A stretch of DNA of 64,000 nt, taken from positions 7,761,167 through 7,825,166 of the forward strand of contig NW_017189517.1 in NCBI RefSeq assembly GCF_001704415.2, read 5' to 3'. The position numbers and the translations under genes were made by a program. The notes under the pieces were generated by a model. The model was not told where the DNA came from. It did not search any database and saw nothing but the letters and a program-made list of their open reading frames with translations. Below are positions 55,990 through 64,000 of this stretch, one piece after another (the stretch's first letter is position 1; the number at the start of each line of letters is the position of its first letter). This DNA is from Capra hircus. Taxonomy: Eukaryota > Chordata > Mammalia > Artiodactyla > Bovidae.

Positions 55990-57395
55990 CAGCCATGTGT
56001 GTCAGCACACTGAGGTACTGATCAGGAAGTAATTTTCTGTCAGAAGAAAAGCCATGGTTGACCTTTTCAGAGCAGAGCACTCTCATTTTCAAAGGCTGAG
56101 GCTGCTGGAAATTTGATAGTTCTTCAGGCTCTTGTGAAAATACATGCCTTACCCTGAAGGATCGATCTACTCCTCTGTCTTTTCAAAGAGCAGTCTCTCA
56201 AAATATAGACTTTTGATAATAGAGCAAGAAATCAGTCAAAGGTGTAGGGAGAAGGTTCATTCATCAGTCAAGGTTTAATCGTAGCTGTGAGCCAACACTA
56301 AAATGAGTGCATATTATATCAGAGGCTTTACACACTTTAAAATGCACATCTTGCTACTGCCCCAAGTTTTGCTTCCACTCATTCTTAGCTTTCTCCTGAT
56401 GCTTGCTGGTAGCTTGGGGAATGGAGTGGGCTGGGGGAAGTCTAGGCAAAATGGCCCCTCCAAAGGCCATGACCCCAACCCTATCAGCATGCTCCATTCA
56501 CCAAGCTCAAGTCCACTAAATACCTTCCTGTGAAACACTGATTTCAAGACACTCAAAAAGTCAGTTTGGATCTCTTCGTTTTCCTTCCTCTCCTATGGCA
56601 ATTGAATCCTAAATCTGTCAAAATGGCGCTCCCTCTTGCCAGGTGGAACTAGGTCATGATTAGCCAGGCCCAGGGCTCTCAAATGCACAGCTGGCCCTGG
56701 ATCTTCATCTTTAATCTCAGGACCACGATGTCGTGTACTTTTGATATCATTATGTCATGTTATATAATGCTCATTTTCATCTGGACTCACAGCTGAGATT
56801 AAACCTTGATTGATGAATGAAATAGCTAAAGACGATAGCTGAGTATTAAAAACCTTGAACTGGCAGCAGTACGATAGCGCACATGCTAGGAAAGTGTAAG
56901 GAGCTTTAAAAACGAGCATTTTCTGCTAATTTTAGCTTTCCTGTGCTGTAAGAAGACTCACCAGCTCTGTGGCTCCATACTTCAGAGATAATGAAAACAG
57001 CTCCGCTCTTACTCCTGGCAACTGAAGCTTGGGCAGGGGTGTGGATGTGCACCATATTCTTCATTTCTGCACAAAAGTGCTAACTTTTTCCAGTCAGCCA
57101 GCCACTGTTGCATCATTAGCTCCCTGTCTGCAGGCTATATCGTCATCAGCATCATCGTTATCATCATAGAAAACGCTCATACCCCCAGCTGAATATTCTC
57201 CCCTAAGCCTGCTTTCTTCAGGACCTTTAAAACACTTCAGAATTCTTCACTCTGACAGTTTTTTGCCATCATTCATTCAAAATTGAGTGATAGTATGTTC
57301 TTTTGGACTAGTGTATGCCTCTTTTCTTCTATTTTGACTCTCATGAAAGAGAGAAGAAATATACGTATATATAATAAATGTACAAATAAACATGT
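55990..57395. other. Unique sequence with CpG-retaining block (56.70-57.19 kb)
   Basis: No repeat recognised in 1.4 kb. From about 56700 to 57190 roughly ten CpGs remain (CCACGATGTCG, AGACGATAG, TACGATAGCG, AACGAGC, CTCCGC, TATCGTC, ATCGTT, AACGC), unlike neighbouring unique DNA. It also has TTGATTGATGAATG and CTAATTTTAGC words. No long frame, so it could be conserved non-coding. Confidence 0.45.
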
Positions 57396-57397
57396 GT

Positions 57398-57617
57398 GTG
57401 CGCTAAGTCGCTTCAATCGTGTCTGACGTTTTTTGATCCTATGGACTGTAGCCCACCATTTTCCTCTGTCTATGGGATTCTCCAGACAAGAATACTGGAG
57501 TGGGCTACCATGCCCTCCTCCAGGGGATCTTCCCAACCCAGGGATTAAACCTGAGTCTCTTATGTCTCCTGCATTGCAGACTGGTTCTTTACCACTAGCA
57601 TCACCTGAAAAGTCCAC
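57398..57617 (-). mobile_element. Bov-tA SINE
   Basis: Complete reverse copy with a short insertion (TTATGTCTCC) before the TGCATTGCAG block; it ends against the AT microsatellite. Confidence 0.94.
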
Positions 57618-57621
57618 CAAG

Positions 57622-57624
<3 letters not shown>

Positions 57625-57672
<48 letters not shown>
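57625..57672. repeat. (AT)24 microsatellite
   Basis: Pure AT run of about 48 bases directly at the head end of the preceding reverse SINE. Confidence 0.97.
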
Positions 57673-57675
<3 letters not shown>

Positions 57676-57748
57676 AAACATTTACCAGCAATTCCAGTTG
57701 CCTTCACCTTCAAAAAAATTCCAGAATGTGATTACATTTATTCAGTAT

Positions 57749-57768
57749 ATGTGTGTGTGTGTGTGTGT
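57749..57768. repeat. (GT)10 microsatellite
   Basis: Ten GT units, 76 bases after the AT tract. Confidence 0.95.
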
Positions 57769-57789
57769 AATCTCTAGCCTGCACCACAG

Positions 57790-58060
57790 CCATAGCCTCC
57801 TAACTAGTCTCTGGTCATGCTAAGTGATCACTCTTGTCCTGTGCAATCCATTCCTTCTCTAATAGCAGCCTGAATAATCCCTTATTAATCTAAATCAGAT
57901 TGTGTCCCTCTCTGGTTCAGAAGCTTCTAACCACTTCTGATTACATCCATACCTCCTGCCACACCCCCTGAGGCCCTGCATGGTCTGGACTCTACTGACC
58001 TTTTAAGCCTCATCTCCTCTCTCTTCCTTTCTCACTCTGCTCCATCCACACAAATGAAAT
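57790..58060 (+). mobile_element. L2 LINE, sense
   Basis: TAAATCAGATTGTGTCCCTC, CTGAGGCCCTGCATGGTC, TGGACTCTACTGACC and TCACTCTGCTCCATCCACAC are the L2 3' region in order. Confidence 0.85.
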
Positions 58061-58184
58061 CAGATAAAGTGAATGTTATGAGGTACATGAGGGGACTTTT
58101 CCTGGAGTCCTGGATATTTGGCTGAAGTGCAAAACTGGGGGCTATGGGTATTAAGTAATCTGATAATAACGGAGGCTTACAATC

Positions 58185-58312
58185 CTTCATCACTGACTAT
58201 GTGCCAGGCATGCATCTAAGCACTTTGGCATGGATGGACTCACCCCCTCGAAGCAGGTACCATTATCATTCTTATTGTACAGAAGAGGAGACCGAAGTAC
58301 AGAGATGACAGG
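58185..58312 (-). mobile_element. MIR fragment, antisense
   Basis: CTATGTGCCAGGCATGC, AAGCACTTTGGCATGG, ACCATTATCATTCTTATTG and GAAGAGGAGACC follow the reverse MIR order. Confidence 0.7.
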
Positions 58313-58317
58313 GTGTG

Positions 58318-58524
58318 TTGTGTTAGTCTCTCAGTTGTGTCTTACTCTTTGAGACCCCATGGGTTCTAGCCCACCAGGCTCCTCCGTCCATGGGATTCTC
58401 TAGACAAGAATACTGGAGTGGGTTACCGTTCCCTTCTCCAGGGGATCTTCCCAACTCAGGGATCAAACCAGGGTCTCCTGCTTTATAGGCAGATTCTTTG
58501 CTGTCTGAGCCACCAGGGAAGCCC
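58318..58524 (-). mobile_element. Bov-tA SINE
   Basis: Complete reverse copy ending GAGCCACCAGGGAAGCCC. The minus frame at 58323-58583 that reads through it is SINE translation. Confidence 0.95.
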
Positions 58525-59635
58525 AATTCACAACACAATGGTGAATGCTGGGGCCAACCACCCAGTTTCAAGGGATCAGCCAAGGAGCTACCAAAGACAC
58601 CTTTCTAATACTTCTTAAGGGCAGCTAAGCTGCCGCTTTAGACCCTTACCCCCACTCCATCCAACTTACAAAAGCCACAGATGGGGGCTTTTTGAAGGTA
58701 GGGTTGTCTTGGAAGAGGGAATTTGCATTAGTCGAGAGTCATCAGGCCAACTTGAGGACCTTTTCCTTCCCTCCTCATGGGCATCAAAGGACTCCTTCAA
58801 GCTAAATGAAATAGGACTGCTGGCATGTCCTATAGGAGCAGTTGAACCGAGCTCTTTACTGGCAGGGGCTGTGTCTTTGGGGGTCTCTGGATCTGCAGAT
58901 TCTAAAACTGTGCTGGCCACAGAGTGAGAGTTCTGTGCACCAGTGAGGGACTCCTAGCTGTGTGGGAACCTTTCTTTGTATGCTTCCACTGGCTGATGAA
59001 AGGTTTGGGCTTTGACCTTCTTATGATCTAGACAAGGAGATGGAGAGCAGAGAGCAACTGGGAAAAGAAGGAAAAAAAAAAAGAGAGAGACCAGCACAAG
59101 AAGACAAAGAGAAAATTCTAGTTGCCAAGTATGAAAACTGAAGGCCATCTGGAAGAAAGGCTTCATGAAGGTTGCAGTTATTACTACCTTCATTTAGTAG
59201 TGTCAAAACAAGATACAGAAAGATGATGAAGGGCATGGATTTATGCCCATTGTGCAATCAGACACGCCAGAAAGATTCAGTCACTCTGACTTGCTGGGGC
59301 CCGTCTCCCAGTTCTTATGAGTGACTGGGGCTCAAAGACATAGGATCATTATTGCAGGAAAAATCATGACAATGAAACTTGGTGGAGAATCATGACTATG
59401 TCTTATAGCTGCATCTGATTCCACTGCATTTGTTCCTGTCGACTCAGAGTCACTTGAGTAATTGAGCCCAAGATAGGGAGGCTGCCAGTGATGGGCCTGG
59501 CAGCAGGCACTGGATCTGAGAAAATGGAGTGAAGAGGTGGAAAGGGATGAACTTTCAACCAGAGCACTGGGCAAGGGGATTAGAGGGCCTCTTTACAAAT
59601 AGGGAGCAGGTTTGTGCCGACTGTTGTTTATGAGG
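58525..59635. other. Unique sequence holding an exon-like segment
   Basis: Repeat-free by eye. Besides the segment at 58670-59057, a second minus-strand acceptor with a good pyrimidine tract (ACTCCATTTTCTCAG) sits at 59516-59530, followed by a 60-codon S/D/E-rich frame, but no matching donor is clear. Confidence 0.45.
58670..59057 (-). other. Exon-like segment (possible exon or decayed exon)
   Basis: On the minus strand a long pyrimidine tract ending CCTTCTTTTCCCAG (59058-59071) is followed by 388 bases and then a consensus donor GTAAGT (58664-58669). One frame is open across the whole segment except a single TAG at 58954-58956, dividing it into an N-terminal part (DHKKVKAQTFHQPVEAYKER) and a 95-codon part rich in S, T, P and charged residues (ESADPETPKD, EEGRKRSSSWPDDSR). 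I do not recognise the protein. It could be an exon entered at a later acceptor, a decayed exon, or chance. Confidence 0.3.
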
Positions 59636-59639
59636 GAGG

Positions 59640-59885
59640 GCCTGGGAGCCATACTGTCTGGCTCCAGATTCCGGCTCTGCTTAGTGACTACAAGTAGCTT
59701 ATTCATTCTGGCACCAGCATGTGGCATGTTGATTAACCCCTATATGCCTCTGTTCTTTTGTCCATAAAGTGGAACTGTTAACAGTGCCTACCTCACAGGA
59801 TTGTCATGATTGTTACATGAAATAGTGTGTGTCAAGTCTTTGACATTGAGCTGGTGCTTAACAAATGCTTGCTATGATTGTTATC
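59640..59885 (+). mobile_element. MIR SINE, sense, near full length
   Basis: GGAGCCATACTGTCTGGCTCC, TTCCGGCTCTGCTTAGTGAC, CCTCTGTTCTTTTGTCC, ACCTCACAGGATTGTCATG and AACAAATGCTTGC cover the element end to end. Confidence 0.9.
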
Positions 59886-60064
59886 TCTTGCCATAATTTT
59901 TACACTGTGGTTTCAACCCATTAATAGATGAGAAAAATCATTTAAGTAGTCATGACTTGGGTATTTCTTTAATAAAATAGCATTGCATGAAAAATGAGTG
60001 CCTTGAGTGTTGTAAATGTTTCATGAAATTTTTTAAAGGGGTTTATGTGGATGTATAATGTAAC

Positions 60065-60565
60065 TGTACACACATAAATACTTATACACATATATGGGTA
60101 TATGTTAAAATATGTATATACTTATATGTGTAAATATATACATGTACTTATACAAACCCATAAAAACACTTACTCACATGCATACATACATGCACATAAA
60201 CACTGGCATATGCATTCACAGATACAAAAACATGCGTGTGCAGACATGCACACACATGTACACCTACATATATACAGATACGTATTCCTGTACATACACA
60301 TACATATACAAACACATAATGTACTAATAAATGTAAACAATCTCATAATACATGTAAAGCCACATATATACACATTGATGTATATATGCACACAAAAATA
60401 CAAATGGATACACACATATCTAGACATGCACAAAGATACATGCAGAGATACTTGTTCACTCACGTGATGATACACACATATATGTATAGATATACATTCA
60501 CACACACATACATATATACCACCTGCTTGAATACAAACACACACCCACATATACCTATATAATAC
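60065..60565. repeat. Alternating purine-pyrimidine low-complexity tract
   Basis: About 500 bases built from CA, TA and CATA/CACA words without a fixed unit. Both strands are open for over 120 codons (plus 60102-60467, minus 60170-60586) because stop codons are rare in such sequence, not because it codes. Alternation favours Z-DNA formation. Confidence 0.93.
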
Positions 60566-61188
60566 ACAGTACTCTTCTGTTGGCATGAAAATCAGATTCT
60601 AGATTTCAGGTCTGCCTTTACAGACCATGTTTAGATAGCACACTTGATGCCACTGGAGAAAAACGTCTGATCACACTAGAAGCATTTTATAATCATTATT
60701 GGCAGATTTCAATACTGCTTTGAAACCATTTATCCATATTACCTATTCAGAAAAGACTTGTGACCTCAATTGTTCATGTTCAGATCCTTAACTTCTGGGA
60801 GGTATTTGGACTTGGGTTATATCACCAAAGCCTGATTCCATGGGACAGACTAGTGTTTCTGGGAATTGTTTCCACTGTCTAATTTTGAAACAGTTGATTC
60901 CTTACTAGAATTCAAAGAGAAGGGGAATTTGTATGAATAAAACCAATCACAAAAATGGACAGAGAAGCCCCAAATTAGAGAGGAGACCTTTAAGATTTAG
61001 GCAACATAAAGGAGTTTTTAAATGTGTGACTAGAGAAGATAAATTGTACTTTCAACCTCTTTCAAAAAAATATGCAAATGAGCAGCCTACTGTCTTCATT
61101 AAAACTTCTGAGTTCAACCCACATGTGAAGGTTGAGGATTGAGAGTACCAGGTAGACCCAGCAGAGACAGCTGATAAGAAAGATGAAT
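60566..61188. other. Unique sequence
   Basis: No repeat recognised. A 69-codon plus frame (60933-61142) has ordinary composition but no domain I recognise. Confidence 0.4.
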
Positions 61189-61504
61189 GGGGATTTCCCT
61201 GATGGTGCAGTGGGCAAAAATTCACCTGCCAATGCAAGGGACATGGTTTTGATCCCTGGGTTGGGAAGATTCCATATGCTGCAAAGCAACAAAGGCTGTG
61301 AGCCACAATTACTGAGTCTGTGTGCTGCAACTACTGAAGCTTGCATGCCCTAGAGCCCATGCTTTGCAACAAGAGAAGCCACTACAATAAGAAGCCCATG
61401 GATTACAATGAAGAGTAGCCCCCACTTGCTGCAATTGGAGAAAGCCTTCACAAAGCAATGAAGATCCAGAGCAGCCAATAATAAAATAATTTTTTAAAAA
61501 AGAA
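61189..61504 (+). mobile_element. CHR-1-type SINE, sense
   Basis: GGGGATTTCCCTGATGGTGC, GATCCCTGGGTTGGGAAG, then the long CHR-1 body (GCAACAAAGGCTGTGAGCC, GCTGCAACTACTGAAGC, ACAAGAGAAGCCACTAC) and an A-rich tail. It is longer than the CHR-2 copies at 15.07 and 52.49 kb. Confidence 0.9.
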
Positions 61505-62084
61505 GAATTGGGCACTCTATTGGCATATAGCCAACTTGATTCTTTTGTCCCCTTCAAAGATATCCCTGTGTTGAGTTCTGAGGACATAGAGAAGAATAAA
61601 AGACAGCCTCTGACCTCTAGGAGCTCAGAATCTTACCCCACCCTTACTCTGCCAATTTTAAACTTGTTACCCTAGAGCCAATGGTAGAGATGGCTAATCG
61701 TCCAACCAAATTCATGTTCCCCTTCCATTGTGTGGAGTGGTCAAAAGAAAGTGGCTGTCCTGTTGGGAACTACATTCCTAGTCTTCATTAGAGTTTGATG
61801 AAGTCATCTGGCTAGTTCTCACAAATAGCATGTGAGTAAAGAGTGTGTATCATCTCTAGGCAATTGTGCATTTTCTCCACCCAACTTTCTTTTTTCACTG
61901 TCCTGATACAAAGGAGTATGGTGATCAAGGAAGCTGCATATTGAAGATAAAGGAGCCACAATGTATCAGGAGTCTGGGTCCCTGAGTCACTGCTTAGAAA
62001 AAAGCTGCCTATCTAACATGAACACGTGTTTGGATTTTTAAATGCATGAGAAAAGTTCTATTGTGTCTGCTTGCTTTATCAGTT
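61505..62084. other. Mostly unique sequence
   Basis: 61555-61635 (GTTGAGTTCTGAGGACATAG, CTCTAGGAGCTCAGAATC) looks like an old mammalian repeat; the rest is unassigned. Confidence 0.4.
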
Positions 62085-62094
62085 ACCTTATTCT

Positions 62095-62311
62095 GGGGCT
62101 TCCCAGGTGGTACCAGTGGTAAAGAACCTGCCTGCCAGTGCAGGAGACACAAGATATGCAGGTTCGATCCCTGGGTCAGGAAGATCCCCTGGAGAAGGAA
62201 GTGGCACCCCACTCCAATGTTCTTGCCTGGAGAATCCCATGGACAGAGGAACCTGGTAGGCTACAGTCCATGGGGTTACACAGAGTTGGACATGACTGAG
62301 TACACACACAC
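62095..62311 (+). mobile_element. Bov-tA SINE with TSD
   Basis: Complete copy with a 12-base insertion (CACAAGATATGC) ahead of the box B region. ACCTTATTCT (62085-62094) and ACCTTACTCT (62312-62321) flank it with one mismatch. The tail has become a short (CA)n. Confidence 0.95.
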
Positions 62312-62397
62312 ACCTTACTCTAATACAATTACCCTAGGTGAGATGCATCTTTCTTGATTTATCATTTAGATTAGAACACTCCCTAAGTCTGGTGGTT

Positions 62398-62725
62398 CTA
62401 TTAGCCAATCTAGGCTGCTGTAGCAGAGTTACCATGGACTAGAGGCTTATAGGAAACAGAAATTTATTTCTCACAGCTCTGGAAGCTGGCAAGTCCCAAG
62501 ATCAATGAGCTGGGAGATGTGATGTCTGATGAGGGCCATCTCTCTGGTTCATAGATGGCCTTCTCAGTGTGTCCTCAAGTGTTGGAAGGGGAGAGAGTGA
62601 ACTAATCCCATTCAGGGAGCCTCCATCCTCATGACTTAATTGCTTCCCAAAGACCCCCACATTCTAATTCCATCACCTTGAGGGAGATTTCAACATATGA
62701 ATTTTGAAGACAAAAATATTCTATC
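62398..62725 (-). mobile_element. MaLR-type LTR (MLT1-like), antisense
   Basis: GGCTGCTGTAGCAGAGTTACC, CAGAAATTTATTTCTCACAGC, CTCAGTGTGTCCTCAAGTG, GAGCCTCCATCCTCATGAC and TTTCAACATATGAATTTTG appear in the reverse MLT1 order. Confidence 0.82.
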
Positions 62726-62807
62726 TGGCACTCATGAATTCACAGTAATGTGAGGCTATCTACAACCCTCTCTACTGAATTTGGCCATTAGTACTTTTGC
62801 TCTGCAT

Positions 62808-63369
62808 GTTGTTGTTCAGTTGCTCAGTTGTGTCCGACTCTTTGCAACCCCATGGATTGCAGCACACCAGGCTTCCCTGTTCACCATTTCCCAGAGCTTG
62901 CTCAATTCATGTCCATTGAGTCGGTGATGCCATCCAGCCATCTCATCCCCTTTCATCCTCTTTTCCTCCTGCCTTTGATCTTTCCCAGCATCAGGGTCTT
63001 TTCTAATGTCAGGTCTTTGCATCTGGTGGCCAAAGTATTGGAGCTTCAGCTTCAGCATTCATCCTTCCAATGAATATTCAGGATTGATTTCCTTTAGAAT
63101 TAACTGGTTTGATCTCTTTGCTGTCTAAGGGACCCTGAAGTGTCTTCTCCAACACCACAGTTCAAAAGCATCAATTCTTTGGCACTCAGCTTTCTTTATG
63201 GTCCAACCTCACATCCTTACATGACTACCAGAAAAACCATAGCTTTGACTAGATGGACTTTGTTGGCAAAGTGATGTCTCTGCTTTTTAATATGCTGTCT
63301 AGGTTTGTCATAGCTTTTCTTCCAAGAAGCAAGCATCTTTTAATTTCATGGCTGCAGTCACCATCTGCA
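62808..63369 (-). mobile_element. BovB LINE fragment, antisense
   Basis: 562 bases of 3' end in reverse, with a GTTGTTGTTCAG tail complement. The minus frame 62816-63058 is open for 80 codons but has internal deletions (MLKLKLQYFGHQMQRPDIRK). It stops at CACCATCTGCA. Confidence 0.94.
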
Positions 63370-63489
63370 AGGAGGGGAAGATTTTAATAAAAGAGAAAAG
63401 CACTTAAATTATTATTGATCTTCAGATACTTTAGTTGGTGCCAAGCATATAAAGATTATTTTGTTTAGTAAACAATTAAGAAACACTAG

Positions 63490-63715
63490 GCACTGTTATA
63501 AATACTTTATAATTATTAGCATTAAATTTTCTCCAAAATTCTATGAGCTAGGCTCAATTATTTCTTCCACTTTACATATGAAGAAACTGAGGCACAGCGA
63601 AGTTCAATAATGTGCCCAAGGTCACAGGCTAATAAGCAGCAGACTAGGGAGGAAAACCCAGGCAATTTGGCTCCAGAGCTCTTACTTTTATCCACCATAA
63701 CAGATTGCCTCCCAT
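63490..63715 (-). mobile_element. MIR SINE, antisense
   Basis: CTTCCACTTTACATATGAAG, GAAACTGAGGCACAGCG, GTGCCCAAGGTCACAGGC and TTTGGCTCCAGAGCTC are the reverse MIR core and flanks. The last 285 bases of the window (63716-64000) hold nothing I recognise. Confidence 0.88.
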
Positions 63716-64000
63716 TCATGGATGAATGATTTTCTTTCATCCTCCTCTTGGTGGGAAGCAGATCTGGTTTCCTTCCCTCAACCATAAAATAGGTAGTGGT
63801 TTTTCAAGGAGTGTTAGAGACTGTGGTTTTGCTTTGGGCAGAAGATGGCCTTCTGGCCCTGGACTCTTCCTGAATTAGAAAGTAGCTGACTGCCACCTAC
63901 TGCCTCCGCGATCCCATTTTGAGCATTCCTTGGAGGTTGTGCACGCATGCACACAGAGGGAGGCAGCCAGCCCCACTGAGCTGCTTTGCTTGTGAGAATT

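Noticed and set aside
60102..60586. 121- and 138-codon frames (plus and minus)
   Set aside because: Low-complexity CA/TA sequence rarely forms stop codons; there is no protein-like complexity.
60933..61142. 69-codon plus frame ending in a natural-looking TGA
   Set aside because: Ordinary length for chance in AT-rich sequence; no splice or promoter support and no recognised protein.

Overview
This is nuclear DNA from a bovid ruminant (cattle, buffalo, sheep or goat type). The diagnosis rests on its repeats: BovB (RTE-type) LINEs, tRNA-derived Bov-tA and BOV-A2 SINEs, CHR-type SINEs and a young ruminant L1 (L1-BT type) recur throughout, over a background of old mammalian repeats (MIR, L2, L1M, MER5, Tigger-like elements, ERVL/MaLR LTRs). 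I find no convincing intact host gene, no rRNA or tRNA gene and no CRISPR array. Nearly all longer open frames are translations of retrotransposons. Family names are from memory of the consensus sequences; boundaries are by eye and usually good to 5-20 bases, or to exact bases where a target-site duplication (TSD) is quoted.

Layout. 0.15-2.5 kb: a Bov-tA, a TATC microsatellite and an LTR. 3.3-8.5 kb: an antisense BovB joined to an old antisense L1 cut by three SINEs and a BovB fragment. 9.5-12.4 kb: a BovB end, an LTR, a SINE, a MIR and unique sequence. 12.4-23.0 kb: a dense nest in which a decayed antisense L1 was hit by a DNA transposon, two Bov-tA-class insertions, a CHR SINE, a BOV-A2 and a 3.4-kb L1-BT, followed by BovB and another L1. 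23-29.8 kb: unique sequence, a MIR split by BovB, a heptamer minisatellite, and a sense L1 split by a DNA transposon. 29.8-32.3 kb: antisense BovB and L1. 32.8-33.5 kb: two BOV-A2 copies. 33.9-38.3 kb: an LTR and a near full-length sense BovB holding a second, antisense BovB. 38.3-43.5 kb: mostly unique, with a MITE. 43.6-46.0 kb: the best-preserved BovB. 46-52.4 kb: unique sequence, a probable solo ERV LTR, MER5, SINEs and L1. 52.4-54.5 kb: an LTR and a decayed ERVL-type pol, each interrupted by a younger element. 55-64 kb: MIR/L2, SINEs, microsatellites, a 500-base alternating purine-pyrimidine tract, an LTR, a BovB and a MIR.

The elements do not form a pathway. What the window records is insertion order: MIR/L2/L1M/ERVL first, then DNA transposons, then BovB, L1-BT and CHR/Bov SINEs. 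Autonomous BovB and L1 supply reverse transcriptase, and the SINEs are their presumed parasites. The parts most likely to matter to the host are a CpG-retaining unique block near 56.7-57.2 kb, other unique blocks near 12.2, 40.3 and 41.1 kb, and a minus-strand exon-like segment at 58.67-59.06 kb with a strong acceptor and a perfect GTAAGT donor but an in-frame stop.
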